DNA from: Bacillota bacterium
GTDB taxonomy: Bacteria > Bacillota > Clostridia > Lachnospirales > Lachnospiraceae
Length of the DNA stretch: 64,000 bases
Reading direction: 5' to 3'
NCBI GenBank assembly: GCA_023435895.1
Contig: JAEZLH010000017.1
Location: 124,001 to 188,000 of the forward strand
In this document: positions 33,250 through 42,093 of the stretch, one piece after another
Layout of the letters: every line of letters starts with the position of its first letter
Position numbering within the stretch: the stretch's first letter is position 1
Notes under the pieces: model-generated
What the model was told of the DNA's origin: nothing
The model's database searches: none
What the model saw: only the letters and a program-made list of their open reading frames with translations
Position numbers and translations under genes: made by a program

Positions 33250-34434
33250 ATGACAAAGTTTAAAAAAGCCTTAGTACTTATTCTATCATTAAGCATGATA
33301 GTAGGTAGCTTAACCGCTTGCGGTACAAAAGAACCTGCTTCATCAGGTGATAAGAATGCTTCAAAAGGAGACAAGTTCGTAATTGGCGGCATCGGACCAT
33401 TAACTGGAGATGCAGCTGTATATGGTAAAAGTGTTAAGAACGGCGCAGAGCTTGCAAAGAATGAAATCAATGCAGCAGGCGGAATTAATGGTAAGCAGAT
33501 TGAATTTCTGTTCGAAGATGATGAAGCGAATGCAGAGAAATCCGTTAATGCGTATAATACCTTAAAAGATAAGGGCATGCAGGTCCTTATGGGTACCGTA
33601 ACCTCCGGTGCTTGTGCAGCTGTTATTGAGAAGACCCACAAGGATAATATGTTCCAGCTCACACCATCTGGATCATCCGCAGATCTTCTGAAATATGATA
33701 ACTTCTTCCAGGTTTGTTTCACTGACCCGAATCAAGGTATTGCATCCGCACAATATATTGCTAGCAACAGCGTAGCAAAGAAGGTTGCTGTTATCTATAA
33801 CAGCTCCGATATTTATTCAACTGGTATCTACGAAAAATTCGCAGAGGAAGCAAAGAAGCAGAACTTAGAAGTGGTTGCAGCAGAAGCATTTACTTCAGAG
33901 AGCAAATCCGACTTCTCCGTACAGCTTCAAAAAGCTAAAGACAGCGGTGCTGAGCTTGTATTCCTTCCGATCTACTATACAGAGGCGGCATTAATTCTTA
34001 AACAGTCCTCAGACATCGGTTTTAAACCTACTTTCTTCGGATGTGATGGCCTTGATGGAATTCTTAATGTAGAGAATTTTGATAAGTCCTTAGCTGAAGG
34101 CGTTATGCTTTTAACACCATTTGCAGCAGATGCAGCAGATGATAAGACAAAGAATTTCGTAACAAACTTCAAGAAGGCTTATACTGATACACCAAATCAG
34201 TTCGCAGCAGATGCCTATGATGCAATTTATATCATCAAGGCAGCAATTGAAAAATCAGGCGCTAAGGCAGATTTGAGCGTGAAAGATCTTGGTAGTGCTT
34301 TGAAAGAAGCAATGCCTCAGATTAGCGTGGATGGTTTGACCGGCGCTGGTATGACTTGGTCTGCAAAAGGCGAAGTAAATAAAGCTCCTAGAGCAATCGT
34401 TATTAAAGAAGGAGCTTATGTATCCGCTCAATAA
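33250..34434 (+). CDS. Branched-chain amino acid ABC transporter substrate-binding lipoprotein (LivK-like)
   Basis: Periplasmic-binding-type lipoprotein of about 394 residues. The signal peptide ends in lipobox LTAC, and the mature part starts with IGGIGPLTGDAAVYGKSVKN and AKNEINAAGGINGK, the hallmark of LivJ/LivK-type receptors. I start at the ATG at 33250 with CAGGAGGAG upstream; the frame is open earlier but the extra residues do not fit a signal peptide. Two permeases and two ATPases follow, completing a Liv-type importer. The ligand is probably leucine, isoleucine or valine, although this receptor class also binds other amino acids and amides. Confidence 0.94.
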   Translation: MTKFKKALVLILSLSMIVGSLTACGTKEPASSGDKNASKGDKFVIGGIGPLTGDAAVYGKSVKNGAELAKNEINAAGGINGKQIEFLFEDDEANAEKSVNAYNTLKDKGMQVLMGTVTSGACAAVIEKTHKDNMFQLTPSGSSADLLKYDNFFQVCFTDPNQGIASAQYIASNSVAKKVAVIYNSSDIYSTGIYEKFAEEAKKQNLEVVAAEAFTSESKSDFSVQLQKAKDSGAELVFLPIYYTEAALILKQSSDIGFKPTFFGCDGLDGILNVENFDKSLAEGVMLLTPFAADAADDKTKNFVTNFKKAYTDTPNQFAADAYDAIYIIKAAIEKSGAKADLSVKDLGSALKEAMPQISVDGLTGAGMTWSAKGEVNKAPRAIVIKEGAYVSAQ

Positions 34435-34562
34435 TGATGTCATAGTTAAAAGAGTATCATAACGACATATTATGCATAGGAAATCAGAGGGAGGCTTAAT
34501 TGCGTCCCTCTGTTAATTCATCCTATTGTTCCATAATATAGATAATTGATACTTTTTCAAAG

Positions 34563-34591
34563 TTGTACCGGATTATGTGCTATGGTATAAT
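34563..34591 (+). promoter_or_regulatory. Second promoter inside the Liv cluster
   Basis: TTGTAC (34563-34568) and TATAAT (34586-34591) with 17-bp spacing. It lies between the binding-protein gene and the first permease gene, so permeases and ATPases can be expressed independently of the receptor. Confidence 0.75.
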
Positions 34592-34613
34592 GAATTCATC
34601 AAAAGCCTTATTA

Positions 34614-34776
34614 TGAGCATAACAGATTACATATTTCAGTCGGCCAGATCGATATGCAATCTGTTATGCTCACAGGAGTTTTTGAGAAATCAAAATAAAA
34701 ATATTTTTTCTGTATGCTATCCTTCATTGAAGGATTGAAACGTTTATCCTTGAGGATAATGCAAAATACATTGCAT
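34614..34776 (+). promoter_or_regulatory. Structured leader of the Liv permease genes
   Basis: A perfect 15-bp stem (TGAGCATAACAGATT at 34614-34628, AATCTGTTATGCTCA at 34658-34672) is followed by ACAGGAGTTTTT. Three small palindromes come next: ATCCTTCATTGAAGGAT (34719-34735), TTATCCTTGAGGATAA (34744-34759) and ATGCA...TTGCAT (34759-34776), ending 25 bases before the livH start codon. No known riboswitch consensus is recognised. Confidence 0.65.
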
Positions 34777-34801
34777 GAATAACATGCAGATGGGAGTAAT
34801 T

Positions 34802-35683
34802 ATGGAATTTCTATCTTATTTAATTAAAGGACTCAGCCTTGGAAGCATCTATTCCATCATTGCGCTTGGTTATACCATGGTATATGGTATTGCAAAGATG
34901 CTGAATTTTGCTCATGGTGATGTCATTATGATCGGCGGCTACATTATCTTTATCGCAATGAGCTCCATGGGATTAAACCCTTTGGTAGCGGTATTAGCAG
35001 CTGTAATATTATGTACTATTTTAGGTGTAACCATTGAGAGAGTTGCTTATAAACCACTTCGAAAAGCATCTTCCCTTGCGGTATTAATTACAGCAATCGG
35101 TGTAAGTTATTTATTACAAAATACCGCACTATTAATCTTTGGTGCAGATACAAAGTCTTTTTCACCGGTAATGAAACTTCCTTCTTTGGAATTGTTAGGC
35201 GGAAAGCTTTCTATCCTAGGATTAACCCTTGTGACAATTCCGGTTTGTATTGTTATCATGATCGGGTTATCTTTATTTATTAAGAAATCAAAGACAGGAC
35301 GTGCCATGTTAGCAGTATCAGAGGATAAGGACGCAGCTGTTTTGATGGGTGTTAACGTGAATAAGACAATTGCAATTACATTTGCTATCGGTTCCTCCTT
35401 AGCAGCAATTGCATCTACACTTATGTTCTCAACCTATCAGAGTCTTTCCTCTACCTCAGGAGCAATGCCCGGTATTAAGGCATTCGTTGCTGCGGTTCTT
35501 GGTGGTATCGGCTCTATTCCGGGAGCGATGATTGGTGGTATCTTACTGGGTATCATTGAGGTTCTAGGTCGTGCCTATATCTCATCCCAGCTTGCGGATG
35601 CGATTTTATTCATCATTTTAATTCTTGTACTTCTTATTAAACCGACCGGTATTCTCGGTAAGAAGTTCCATGAGAAAGTGTAG
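34802..35683 (+). CDS. livH: Branched-chain amino acid ABC transporter permease (LivH-like)
   Basis: Membrane subunit of about 293 residues with eight or so hydrophobic segments, beginning LIKGLSLGSIYSIIALGYTM and VYGIAKMLNFAHGDVIMIGG, the conserved LivH start. The ATP-binding-protein docking segment near AAVLGGIGSIPGAMIGG is typical. I start at the ATG at 34802 with GGGAG upstream; an earlier in-frame ATG at 34775 has no ribosome binding site. It partners LivM, which follows ten bases later. Confidence 0.94.
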   Translation: MEFLSYLIKGLSLGSIYSIIALGYTMVYGIAKMLNFAHGDVIMIGGYIIFIAMSSMGLNPLVAVLAAVILCTILGVTIERVAYKPLRKASSLAVLITAIGVSYLLQNTALLIFGADTKSFSPVMKLPSLELLGGKLSILGLTLVTIPVCIVIMIGLSLFIKKSKTGRAMLAVSEDKDAAVLMGVNVNKTIAITFAIGSSLAAIASTLMFSTYQSLSSTSGAMPGIKAFVAAVLGGIGSIPGAMIGGILLGIIEVLGRAYISSQLADAILFIILILVLLIKPTGILGKKFHEKV

Positions 35684-35692
35684 GTGGATGGG

Positions 35693-36754
35693 ATGAAAAA
35701 TATGAATAAGAATGTAAAAAGTAATCTGATTACCGTAGGTATTATTTTAGCCTTTTATTTGGTATGCCAGATTTTAATTAAGACTGATAACATGTCAAAT
35801 CTGATGCAGGGACTTTTGGTTAATCTCTGTTATTATTCCATATTAGCAGTATCACTTAATCTTACCGTAGGTATTCTCGGTGAGCTAAGCCTTGGCCATG
35901 CAGGTTTTATGTGCGTTGGTGCATTTTCCGGTGCTATGTTTACCCAGCTTACCATTAATACCATAACAAATACCTTTGTTCGCTTTACCTTAGCGTTAAT
36001 TGTAGGCGCAGTTATGGCAGCATTATTTGGCGCGTTAATTGGTGTTGCAGTGCTTCGTCTTCGCGGTGATTATTTGGCAATTGTTACCTTAGCATTCGGC
36101 GAGATTATTAAGAATGTGATTAATGTATTGTATGTTGGCGTGGATAACAAAGGGCTTCATATTTCTATGGACACCATAGGATTAAAGCTTCAGGAGAATG
36201 GACGAGTAATTTTAAAAGGTGCACAGGGTATTGCAGGTACACCGGATGATACGACCTTTACAGTAGCTATACTTTTACTAATTGCAATTTACTTAATTAT
36301 TGCTAATTTAATATATTCCAGATCCGGACGTGCAATCATGGCAATTCGTGACAACCGAATTGCAGCGGAATCAGTGGGTATCAACATAACTATGTTTAAG
36401 CTTATTGCGTTCTCTTTATCTGCAGCGATGGCAGGTATTGCAGGTGTTTTATATGCCCACAATATACCTACATTGATGGCTACACCTGCGAATTTTGGTT
36501 ATAACCAATCCATTATGATTTTAGTATTCGTGGTGCTTGGTGGAATCGGTAATATCAGAGGTTCCATTATTGCTGCGGTAGTATTAACCTTATTGCCGGA
36601 ATATCTGCGTTTTATGCAAGATTACCGTATGCTCATCTATGCAGTAGTTTTGATTGTTATGATGATCTTCAACTGGAATCCGGCATGTATCGAATGGCGT
36701 AAGAGACACCAGCTTAAAGATGTATTAAACTTGTTAAAGAAGAAGGAGGCTTAA
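35693..36754 (+). CDS. livM: Branched-chain amino acid ABC transporter permease (LivM-like)
   Basis: Second membrane subunit, about 353 residues with nine to ten hydrophobic segments. Conserved LivM blocks include LNLTVGILGELSLGHAGFM, LRLRGDYLAIVTLAFGEI and FVVLGGIGNIRGSIIAAVVL. Of three possible starts, GTG 35684, ATG 35693 and ATG 35702, the middle one has the best spacing to AGGTGG. It ends two bases before the start of the first ATPase gene. Confidence 0.94.
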   Translation: MKNMNKNVKSNLITVGIILAFYLVCQILIKTDNMSNLMQGLLVNLCYYSILAVSLNLTVGILGELSLGHAGFMCVGAFSGAMFTQLTINTITNTFVRFTLALIVGAVMAALFGALIGVAVLRLRGDYLAIVTLAFGEIIKNVINVLYVGVDNKGLHISMDTIGLKLQENGRVILKGAQGIAGTPDDTTFTVAILLLIAIYLIIANLIYSRSGRAIMAIRDNRIAAESVGINITMFKLIAFSLSAAMAGIAGVLYAHNIPTLMATPANFGYNQSIMILVFVVLGGIGNIRGSIIAAVVLTLLPEYLRFMQDYRMLIYAVVLIVMMIFNWNPACIEWRKRHQLKDVLNLLKKKEA

Positions 36755-36756
36755 TT

Positions 36757-37515
36757 ATGGCAATGTTATCAGTTAGTAATCTAGGTATCTCCTTCGGAGG
36801 CTTAAGAGCTGTAGATTCCTTGAGTATTGAAATTCAAAAAGGTGAATTATATGGGTTGATCGGCCCCAATGGTGCCGGCAAAACAACAGCCTTTAATCTA
36901 TTGACCGGTGTATATAAGCCAGATACTGGCAGAGTATTACTGGACGGCAAGGATATTACGGGTCTTAGCACAATTGAAATCAATAAAGCGGGCATAGCAA
37001 GAACCTTTCAAAATATTCGTCTGTTCAAGAACCTTTCTGTTCTTGATAATGTAAAGGTGGGTCTGCATAATAATTACAAATATTCAACCATTTCAGGAAT
37101 TCTTCGTTTGCCCTCCTTCTTTAAGACGGAAAAACTAATGGATGAGAAGGCACTGGATATCCTTAAAGTATTTGATCTTGATCAGGAAGCGAATAGATTA
37201 GCTTCTAATTTACCTTACGGCAAGCAGAGAAAGCTTGAAATTGCAAGAGCACTTGCAACCAATCCGAAGCTTTTACTTCTTGACGAGCCTGCCGCAGGTA
37301 TGAATCCTGCCGAGACGGATGAGCTGATGGAAACCATTACTATAGTACGGGAAAAATATGATGTAACAGTGTTGTTAATTGAACATGATATGAAGCTCGT
37401 AGCAGGAATTTGTGAAAAGATTTTTGTACTGAACTTCGGAACAGAACTTGCAAAAGGGCTACCTAGCGAAGTACTGAACAATCCTGAAGTAATCAAGGCA
37501 TATCTTGGTGCGTAA
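36757..37515 (+). CDS. livG: Branched-chain amino acid ABC transporter ATP-binding protein (LivG-like)
   Basis: ATPase of 252 residues: Walker A GPNGAGKTT, LivG-type FQNIRLFKNLSVLDNV, signature LPYGKQRKLEIARAL (a degenerate LSGGQ, normal for LivG) and Walker B LLLLDEPAAGMNP. It has an AAGGAGG site and works with LivF to power the importer. Confidence 0.95.
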   Translation: MAMLSVSNLGISFGGLRAVDSLSIEIQKGELYGLIGPNGAGKTTAFNLLTGVYKPDTGRVLLDGKDITGLSTIEINKAGIARTFQNIRLFKNLSVLDNVKVGLHNNYKYSTISGILRLPSFFKTEKLMDEKALDILKVFDLDQEANRLASNLPYGKQRKLEIARALATNPKLLLLDEPAAGMNPAETDELMETITIVREKYDVTVLLIEHDMKLVAGICEKIFVLNFGTELAKGLPSEVLNNPEVIKAYLGA

Positions 37516-37543
37516 CCGGGTATAGGAAGGATAGGATGCATTT

Positions 37544-38254
37544 ATGGCAATGTTAGAAATAAAAGATTTACAGGTATATTACGGAGTAATCCAGGCAATT
37601 AAAGATGTCTCCTTTGAAGTAAATGAAGGAGAGGTTATTGCATTAATTGGTGCCAACGGTGCCGGTAAGACTACAATCCTTCAGACAATTACCGGACTTC
37701 TTCCTGCAAAGGGTGGAGAGGTATTATATGAAGGAATTAACCTTCAAAAGATTCCACCCCACAAGATTGTCGGACATGGAATAGCTCATGTACCGGAGGG
37801 AAGAAGAGTGTTTTCACAGCTTACAGTTTATGATAACCTGTTAATGGGTGCATTTACGAGAACCAATAAGGCAGAAATTGCAGAGTCTTTGGAGAATGTA
37901 TATCAAAGATTCCCTAGACTAAAGGAGCGTAAGAATCAGCTTTCCGGAACCTTGAGTGGAGGAGAGCAGCAGATGCTTGCTATGGGGCGTGCATTGATGT
38001 CACACCCAAAGATTGTCCTAATGGATGAGCCTTCCATGGGTCTTTCCCCTATTTTGGTAGAAGAAATTTTTGATATCATCAAGAGCATCAGCAAGAGCGG
38101 TACCACTGTTCTTTTAGTAGAGCAGAATGCGAAGAAGGCACTTGCAATTTCAGATCGTGCTTATGTACTTGAGACTGGTAAAATTGTTCTTGCAGGTGAT
38201 GCGAAGGATCTTTTAAATGATGAGTCGGTTAAAAAGGCATATCTGGGAGAGTAA
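37544..38254 (+). CDS. livF: Branched-chain amino acid ABC transporter ATP-binding protein (LivF-like)
   Basis: ATPase of 236 residues: Walker A GANGAGKTT, the LivF landmark HVPEGRRVFSQLTVYDNL, signature LSGGEQQMLAMGRAL and Walker B IVLMDEPSMGLSP. It is the last gene of the Liv cluster, whose full set (receptor, two permeases, two ATPases) is present and in the standard order. Confidence 0.95.
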   Translation: MAMLEIKDLQVYYGVIQAIKDVSFEVNEGEVIALIGANGAGKTTILQTITGLLPAKGGEVLYEGINLQKIPPHKIVGHGIAHVPEGRRVFSQLTVYDNLLMGAFTRTNKAEIAESLENVYQRFPRLKERKNQLSGTLSGGEQQMLAMGRALMSHPKIVLMDEPSMGLSPILVEEIFDIIKSISKSGTTVLLVEQNAKKALAISDRAYVLETGKIVLAGDAKDLLNDESVKKAYLGE

Positions 38255-38338
38255 TTCAGCATAGTATGAAGTGAATGGGATTTTCATTCCATTTATGATA
38301 GACAGTAGTAGCCATTAGTAAAGCAGGAGGTGTTTCAT

Positions 38339-38962
38339 ATGAGTAAATATGTAATTACAATTGCAAGAGGTTATGGCAGTGGAGGCAGGACAATCGGCAA
38401 AATGCTGTCCGAACAGCTGGGTATTCCTTATTATGACAGGGATCTTCTTAGGTTGGCATCCGACGATAGCGGTATTAACGAACAGCTATTTGCCAAGGCG
38501 GATGAAAAGATCAAAAAAAGTCTCTTGTTCCGTATTGCAAGCAATATCTATAAGGGAGAGATTATTCCTCCGGATAGTGATGAGTTTGTTTCCAACGATA
38601 ATTTATTTAATTATCAGGCAAAAATAGTCAAAGAACTTGCGGATACGGAAAGCTGTATTATCATCGGTCGCTGTGCAGATTTTATCTTAAAGGACTATGA
38701 TAATGTGGTAAAATTATTTGTGCATGCTCCGCATGAGGACTGCATAAAGAATGTAATGGATGTAACCAGCAAGAATGAAAAGGACAGCGAAAAGCTTATA
38801 GAAACCATTGATAAGCATCGGTCAGAGTACTATAAGTATTATACCGGAAGAGAATGGGACGATGCAAAGAACTATGACCTTTGCTTGAATAGCGGACATA
38901 TGGGCTTCCAAAAGTGCGTCGATATTGTAAAGGCTTATCTTGATATACGATTCGAAGCATAG
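38339..38962 (+). CDS. Cytidylate kinase-like protein
   Basis: P-loop protein of about 207 residues in the cytidylate-kinase-like (AAA_26) group. It starts YVITIARGYGSGGRTIGKML, where GYGSGGRT takes the place of the P-loop, then IPYYDRDLLRLAS and IIIGRCADFILKD. I start at the ATG at 38339, eight bases after AGGAGG. It is followed by a strong terminator and so ends the Liv transcript or forms its own unit. Such proteins are common in Lachnospiraceae beside transporters and their substrate is not known; it is distinct from Cmk proper. Confidence 0.85.
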   Translation: MSKYVITIARGYGSGGRTIGKMLSEQLGIPYYDRDLLRLASDDSGINEQLFAKADEKIKKSLLFRIASNIYKGEIIPPDSDEFVSNDNLFNYQAKIVKELADTESCIIIGRCADFILKDYDNVVKLFVHAPHEDCIKNVMDVTSKNEKDSEKLIETIDKHRSEYYKYYTGREWDDAKNYDLCLNSGHMGFQKCVDIVKAYLDIRFEA

Positions 38963-39008
38963 TTAGCGGATGGTTTTACATTGACAATTGGATTGAGACT
39001 TTAGTTTG

Positions 39009-39067
39009 AAAACCGGGATGCAGAAGAATAAGGCATGAGAGATTATTCTTTTGCATCCCGGTTTTTG
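39009..39067 (+). terminator. Rho-independent terminator after the kinase-like gene
   Basis: AAACCGGGATGCA pairs with TGCATCCCGGTTT; AAGAATAA/TTATTCTT extends the stem inwards; a T run follows. Confidence 0.95.
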
Positions 39068-39211
39068 TTTTACGATGTAGAAAGAGAGTTTTTATACATT
39101 TAAAAGGAATTTGGGGGAAAAACAGTAAAATATATATATTGATAAGGATACGTATGTGTGATATACTTTACACCAAAATTTATAAGTATTTATATAGGAA
39201 AGAGGGATAAT

Positions 39212-40399
39212 ATGATTTCGGAAAAGATGAGAGGATTGGTTCAAAACAGTTCAATAATTAGAGCGATGTTCGAGGAAGGAAAAAGACTTGCGGCTATTCA
39301 TGGAGCTGAGAATGTGTTTGATTTCAGTTTGGGAAATCCCAGTGTGGAACCGCCTGTTGAGATAAAAGAAGCACTAATTAAGACAATTTCAGAAGAAAAG
39401 CCTAATCTGGTGCATGGTTATATGAACAATTCCGGATATGAGGATGTTCGAGATGCCATCTCACAATCTATTAATAAGAACTTTTGTACATCCTTTCATC
39501 AAGATAATATTGTGATGACGGTAGGAGCTGCCGGAGGACTGAATGTTATTTTGAAATCCCTGTTGAATCCGAAAGAAGAAGTAATTGTATTTGCTCCGTT
39601 TTTCGGAGAATATCGTAATTATGTGACGAATTTTGATGGAGAACTAATAGTAGTATCACCGAATACAACTGATTTTCAGCCAAATCTTAAGGAATTTGAA
39701 CAAAAAATCACTCCGATGACGAAAGCAGTAATTGTCAATACACCGAATAATCCTACAGGTGTGGTCTATTCCGAAGCAACCATTCAAGAGCTTGCTCAAA
39801 TACTAGATGCAAAGCAAAAAGAGTTTCATACCTCGATTTATTTAATCGCAGATGAACCATATCGAGAACTGGCTTATGATGGGATTGAGGTTCCATACCT
39901 GACAAAATACTATAAGAATACAGTCGTAGGCTATTCATTTAGTAAATCCTTATCATTACCGGGAGAGAGAATCGGTTACCTGGTTATTCCGAACGAGATA
40001 GATGATTATGAAGAGTTGATACAGGCTGCGAATGTTGCGAACCGAATTTTGGGCTATGTGAATGCACCATCCTTAATTCAGCGCGCAGTAGCAAAATGCT
40101 TGGATGTTAAAGTAGAAGTCGAAGTTTATAATCGCAATCGGGAATTACTTTATCAAAATCTGACCTCATATGGTTATGAGTGTGTAAAGCCACAAGGCGC
40201 ATTTTATTTATTTATTAAATCCTTGGAGGAGGATGAAAAAGCATTTGCAGCAAAGGCGAAGTTACATAATTTGCTGATTGTTCCGGGATCTTCTTTTGGA
40301 TGCCCTGGATATTGCAGAATTGCTTATTGTGTGGATTATTCCATGATTGAAAGAGCTCTTCCAAAGTTTGAGCTATTAGCTAAGGAGTATGGACTATAA
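39212..40399 (+). CDS. PLP-dependent aminotransferase, class I/II
   Basis: Fold-type I aminotransferase of about 395 residues. It shows the substrate-loop FDFSLGNPSVEPP, the NTPNNPTGVVYS segment binding the cofactor phosphate side, DEPYRELAYDG, and the Schiff-base Lys in YSFSKSLSLPGERIGYL. I start at the ATG at 39212 (MISEKMRGLVQ) with AAAGAGGGA upstream; a GTG at 39158 is in frame. It resembles aspartate/aromatic-type aminotransferases, but the substrate cannot be fixed. Another aminotransferase gene follows, separated by 185 bp. Confidence 0.92.
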   Translation: MISEKMRGLVQNSSIIRAMFEEGKRLAAIHGAENVFDFSLGNPSVEPPVEIKEALIKTISEEKPNLVHGYMNNSGYEDVRDAISQSINKNFCTSFHQDNIVMTVGAAGGLNVILKSLLNPKEEVIVFAPFFGEYRNYVTNFDGELIVVSPNTTDFQPNLKEFEQKITPMTKAVIVNTPNNPTGVVYSEATIQELAQILDAKQKEFHTSIYLIADEPYRELAYDGIEVPYLTKYYKNTVVGYSFSKSLSLPGERIGYLVIPNEIDDYEELIQAANVANRILGYVNAPSLIQRAVAKCLDVKVEVEVYNRNRELLYQNLTSYGYECVKPQGAFYLFIKSLEEDEKAFAAKAKLHNLLIVPGSSFGCPGYCRIAYCVDYSMIERALPKFELLAKEYGL

Positions 40400-40584
40400 A
40401 CTAAGATAGAAGATAGAATGGTATCTGTGCAGTGGTAAAAGAAAAGAGTTCGTAATAAATCGAATAAAATAGCATGAAAGATTAAAGTTGAAACAGTATG
40501 TATTCAACTACAAGAATTTGTACCTTCGTAATCCTTAGCACAAATATGAAATCGTAATATTCATGCGAACGAATGGAGAGAATT

Positions 40585-41652
40585 ATGAAACAATGGGAAA
40601 AATATATACGAAAGGTTGTACCCTATGTTCCGGGTGAACAGCCAAATAAACAAGGAATGATTAAGCTTAACACCAATGAAAATCCATATCCCCCCGCACC
40701 GGGGGTTGAAAAAATTATTCACACTTTAGAGACAGATCGATTAAGATTGTATCCAGATCCCACAATTAAGTTATTAGTGGATGAGCTGGCTTCCTTTTAC
40801 CATCTAAATCCGAATCAAGTTTTTGTGGGTGTGGGTTCCGATGACGTACTTGCTATGGCATTCCTGACTTATTTTAATTCATCAAAACCCATCTTGTTTC
40901 CAGATATCACCTATTCTTTTTATCCTGTTTGGGCAGACTTGTTTAAGATTCCTTATGAGAGTCAGCCGCTAACTGAGGAGTTTAGCATTACAAAGGAAGA
41001 TTATTATAAAGAGAATGGCGGAATTGTAATTGCTAACCCCAATGCACCTACTTCCATTTATGAAGAGTTATCCGTAATCGAGGATATCATCGCGCATAAT
41101 CAGGATAGTATCGTTATTGTGGATGAAGCCTATATTGATTTTGCGGGGCGTTCGGCCATAGAATTGATAGAGAAATACGATAATCTGTTGGTGGTTCAGA
41201 CCTTCTCTAAGTCCAGATCCCTAGCAGGAATGAGAATTGGATTTGCTATGGGAAATCAGGCGCTGATAAAAGCATTAAATGATGTGAAATACTCATTTAA
41301 TTCCTATACGTTAAACCAGACCTCCATCTTGGCAGGAGTTGAAGCAGTAAAGGATAAGGAGTATTTTAATAAAAGAATTCACCAAATTAATAAGACGAGG
41401 GAAAGAGTACAGAAGGAATTGGAGAAGCTGGGCTTTACAGGTCCAAAGTCGGGTACTAACTTCTTGTTTTTAACACATGATAAAATCCCTGCCAAGGAAC
41501 TATTTGAAGCATTGCGTACCAATCAGATCTATGTAAGATACTTTGATCTTCAAAGGATTAACAATCACTTGAGAATTACTATCGGAACAGAAAATGAGAT
41601 GGATACACTAATCTCATTTTTATATGGTTTTATATTAAATTACTCCAATTAA
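40585..41652 (+). CDS. HisC-like histidinol-phosphate aminotransferase-family protein
   Basis: Class I/II aminotransferase of the histidinol-phosphate subgroup, about 355 residues: KLNTNENPYPPAPGV, FVGVGSDDVLAMAF, ANPNAPTS, VDEAYIDFAG and the PLP-Lys in QTFSKSRSLAGMRIGFA. The start at 40585 fits GGAGAG; an ATG 12 bases earlier is also possible. No other his genes are close, so it might instead be a HisC paralog (for example acting on aromatic amino acids or in cobamide synthesis). The ATPNAPTG motif seen in many HisC proteins reads ANPNAPTS here. Confidence 0.87.
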   Translation: MKQWEKYIRKVVPYVPGEQPNKQGMIKLNTNENPYPPAPGVEKIIHTLETDRLRLYPDPTIKLLVDELASFYHLNPNQVFVGVGSDDVLAMAFLTYFNSSKPILFPDITYSFYPVWADLFKIPYESQPLTEEFSITKEDYYKENGGIVIANPNAPTSIYEELSVIEDIIAHNQDSIVIVDEAYIDFAGRSAIELIEKYDNLLVVQTFSKSRSLAGMRIGFAMGNQALIKALNDVKYSFNSYTLNQTSILAGVEAVKDKEYFNKRIHQINKTRERVQKELEKLGFTGPKSGTNFLFLTHDKIPAKELFEALRTNQIYVRYFDLQRINNHLRITIGTENEMDTLISFLYGFILNYSN

Positions 41653-41688
41653 GAATATTTTTTTGGGAATGTAATTGGAGGGCAATCT

Positions 41689-42093
41689 ATGAGAGTTTTA
41701 ATAGTCGAAGATGATTTCGTTAGCAGAACCTATATGATGAAACTGATGTCGAAGTATGGTGATTGTGATATTACCGTTAATGGCACTGAGGCAGTGGAAG
41801 CATTTCGTGATGCTTTGGATACAGAAAATCGATATGATTTAATTTGCATGGACATTATGATGCCGGATGTAGATGGTTTTGAGGCACTTAAGAATATTCG
41901 GGATATTGAAAAGAAATGTAATGTCCCGGAAGAAAGTGCTGCAAAAATTATAATGACAACTGCGCTTCATGAAGGCAGGAAGGTTAGAAAGGCGTTTCAG
42001 CTTGGATGTAACGCTTATGCGGGGAAACCCATTGATGCGGAAAAGTTCGTTAATGCATTAAAGAAAATGGAATTAATAGGGAGTAATGAATGA
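41689..42093 (+). CDS. Stand-alone CheY-like response regulator
   Basis: Single receiver domain of 134 residues without an output domain: acidic pocket VEDD (residues 6-9), phosphorylation site Asp55 in CMDIMMPDVDGFEAL, Thr in MTTALHEG and Lys in AYAGKPID. Its stop overlaps the start of queH by four bases (ATGA), which implies coupled expression with a tRNA-modification enzyme, an odd partner. No histidine kinase is near. It probably works by protein-protein contact, like CheY or Spo0F. Confidence 0.93.
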   Translation: MRVLIVEDDFVSRTYMMKLMSKYGDCDITVNGTEAVEAFRDALDTENRYDLICMDIMMPDVDGFEALKNIRDIEKKCNVPEESAAKIIMTTALHEGRKVRKAFQLGCNAYAGKPIDAEKFVNALKKMELIGSNE

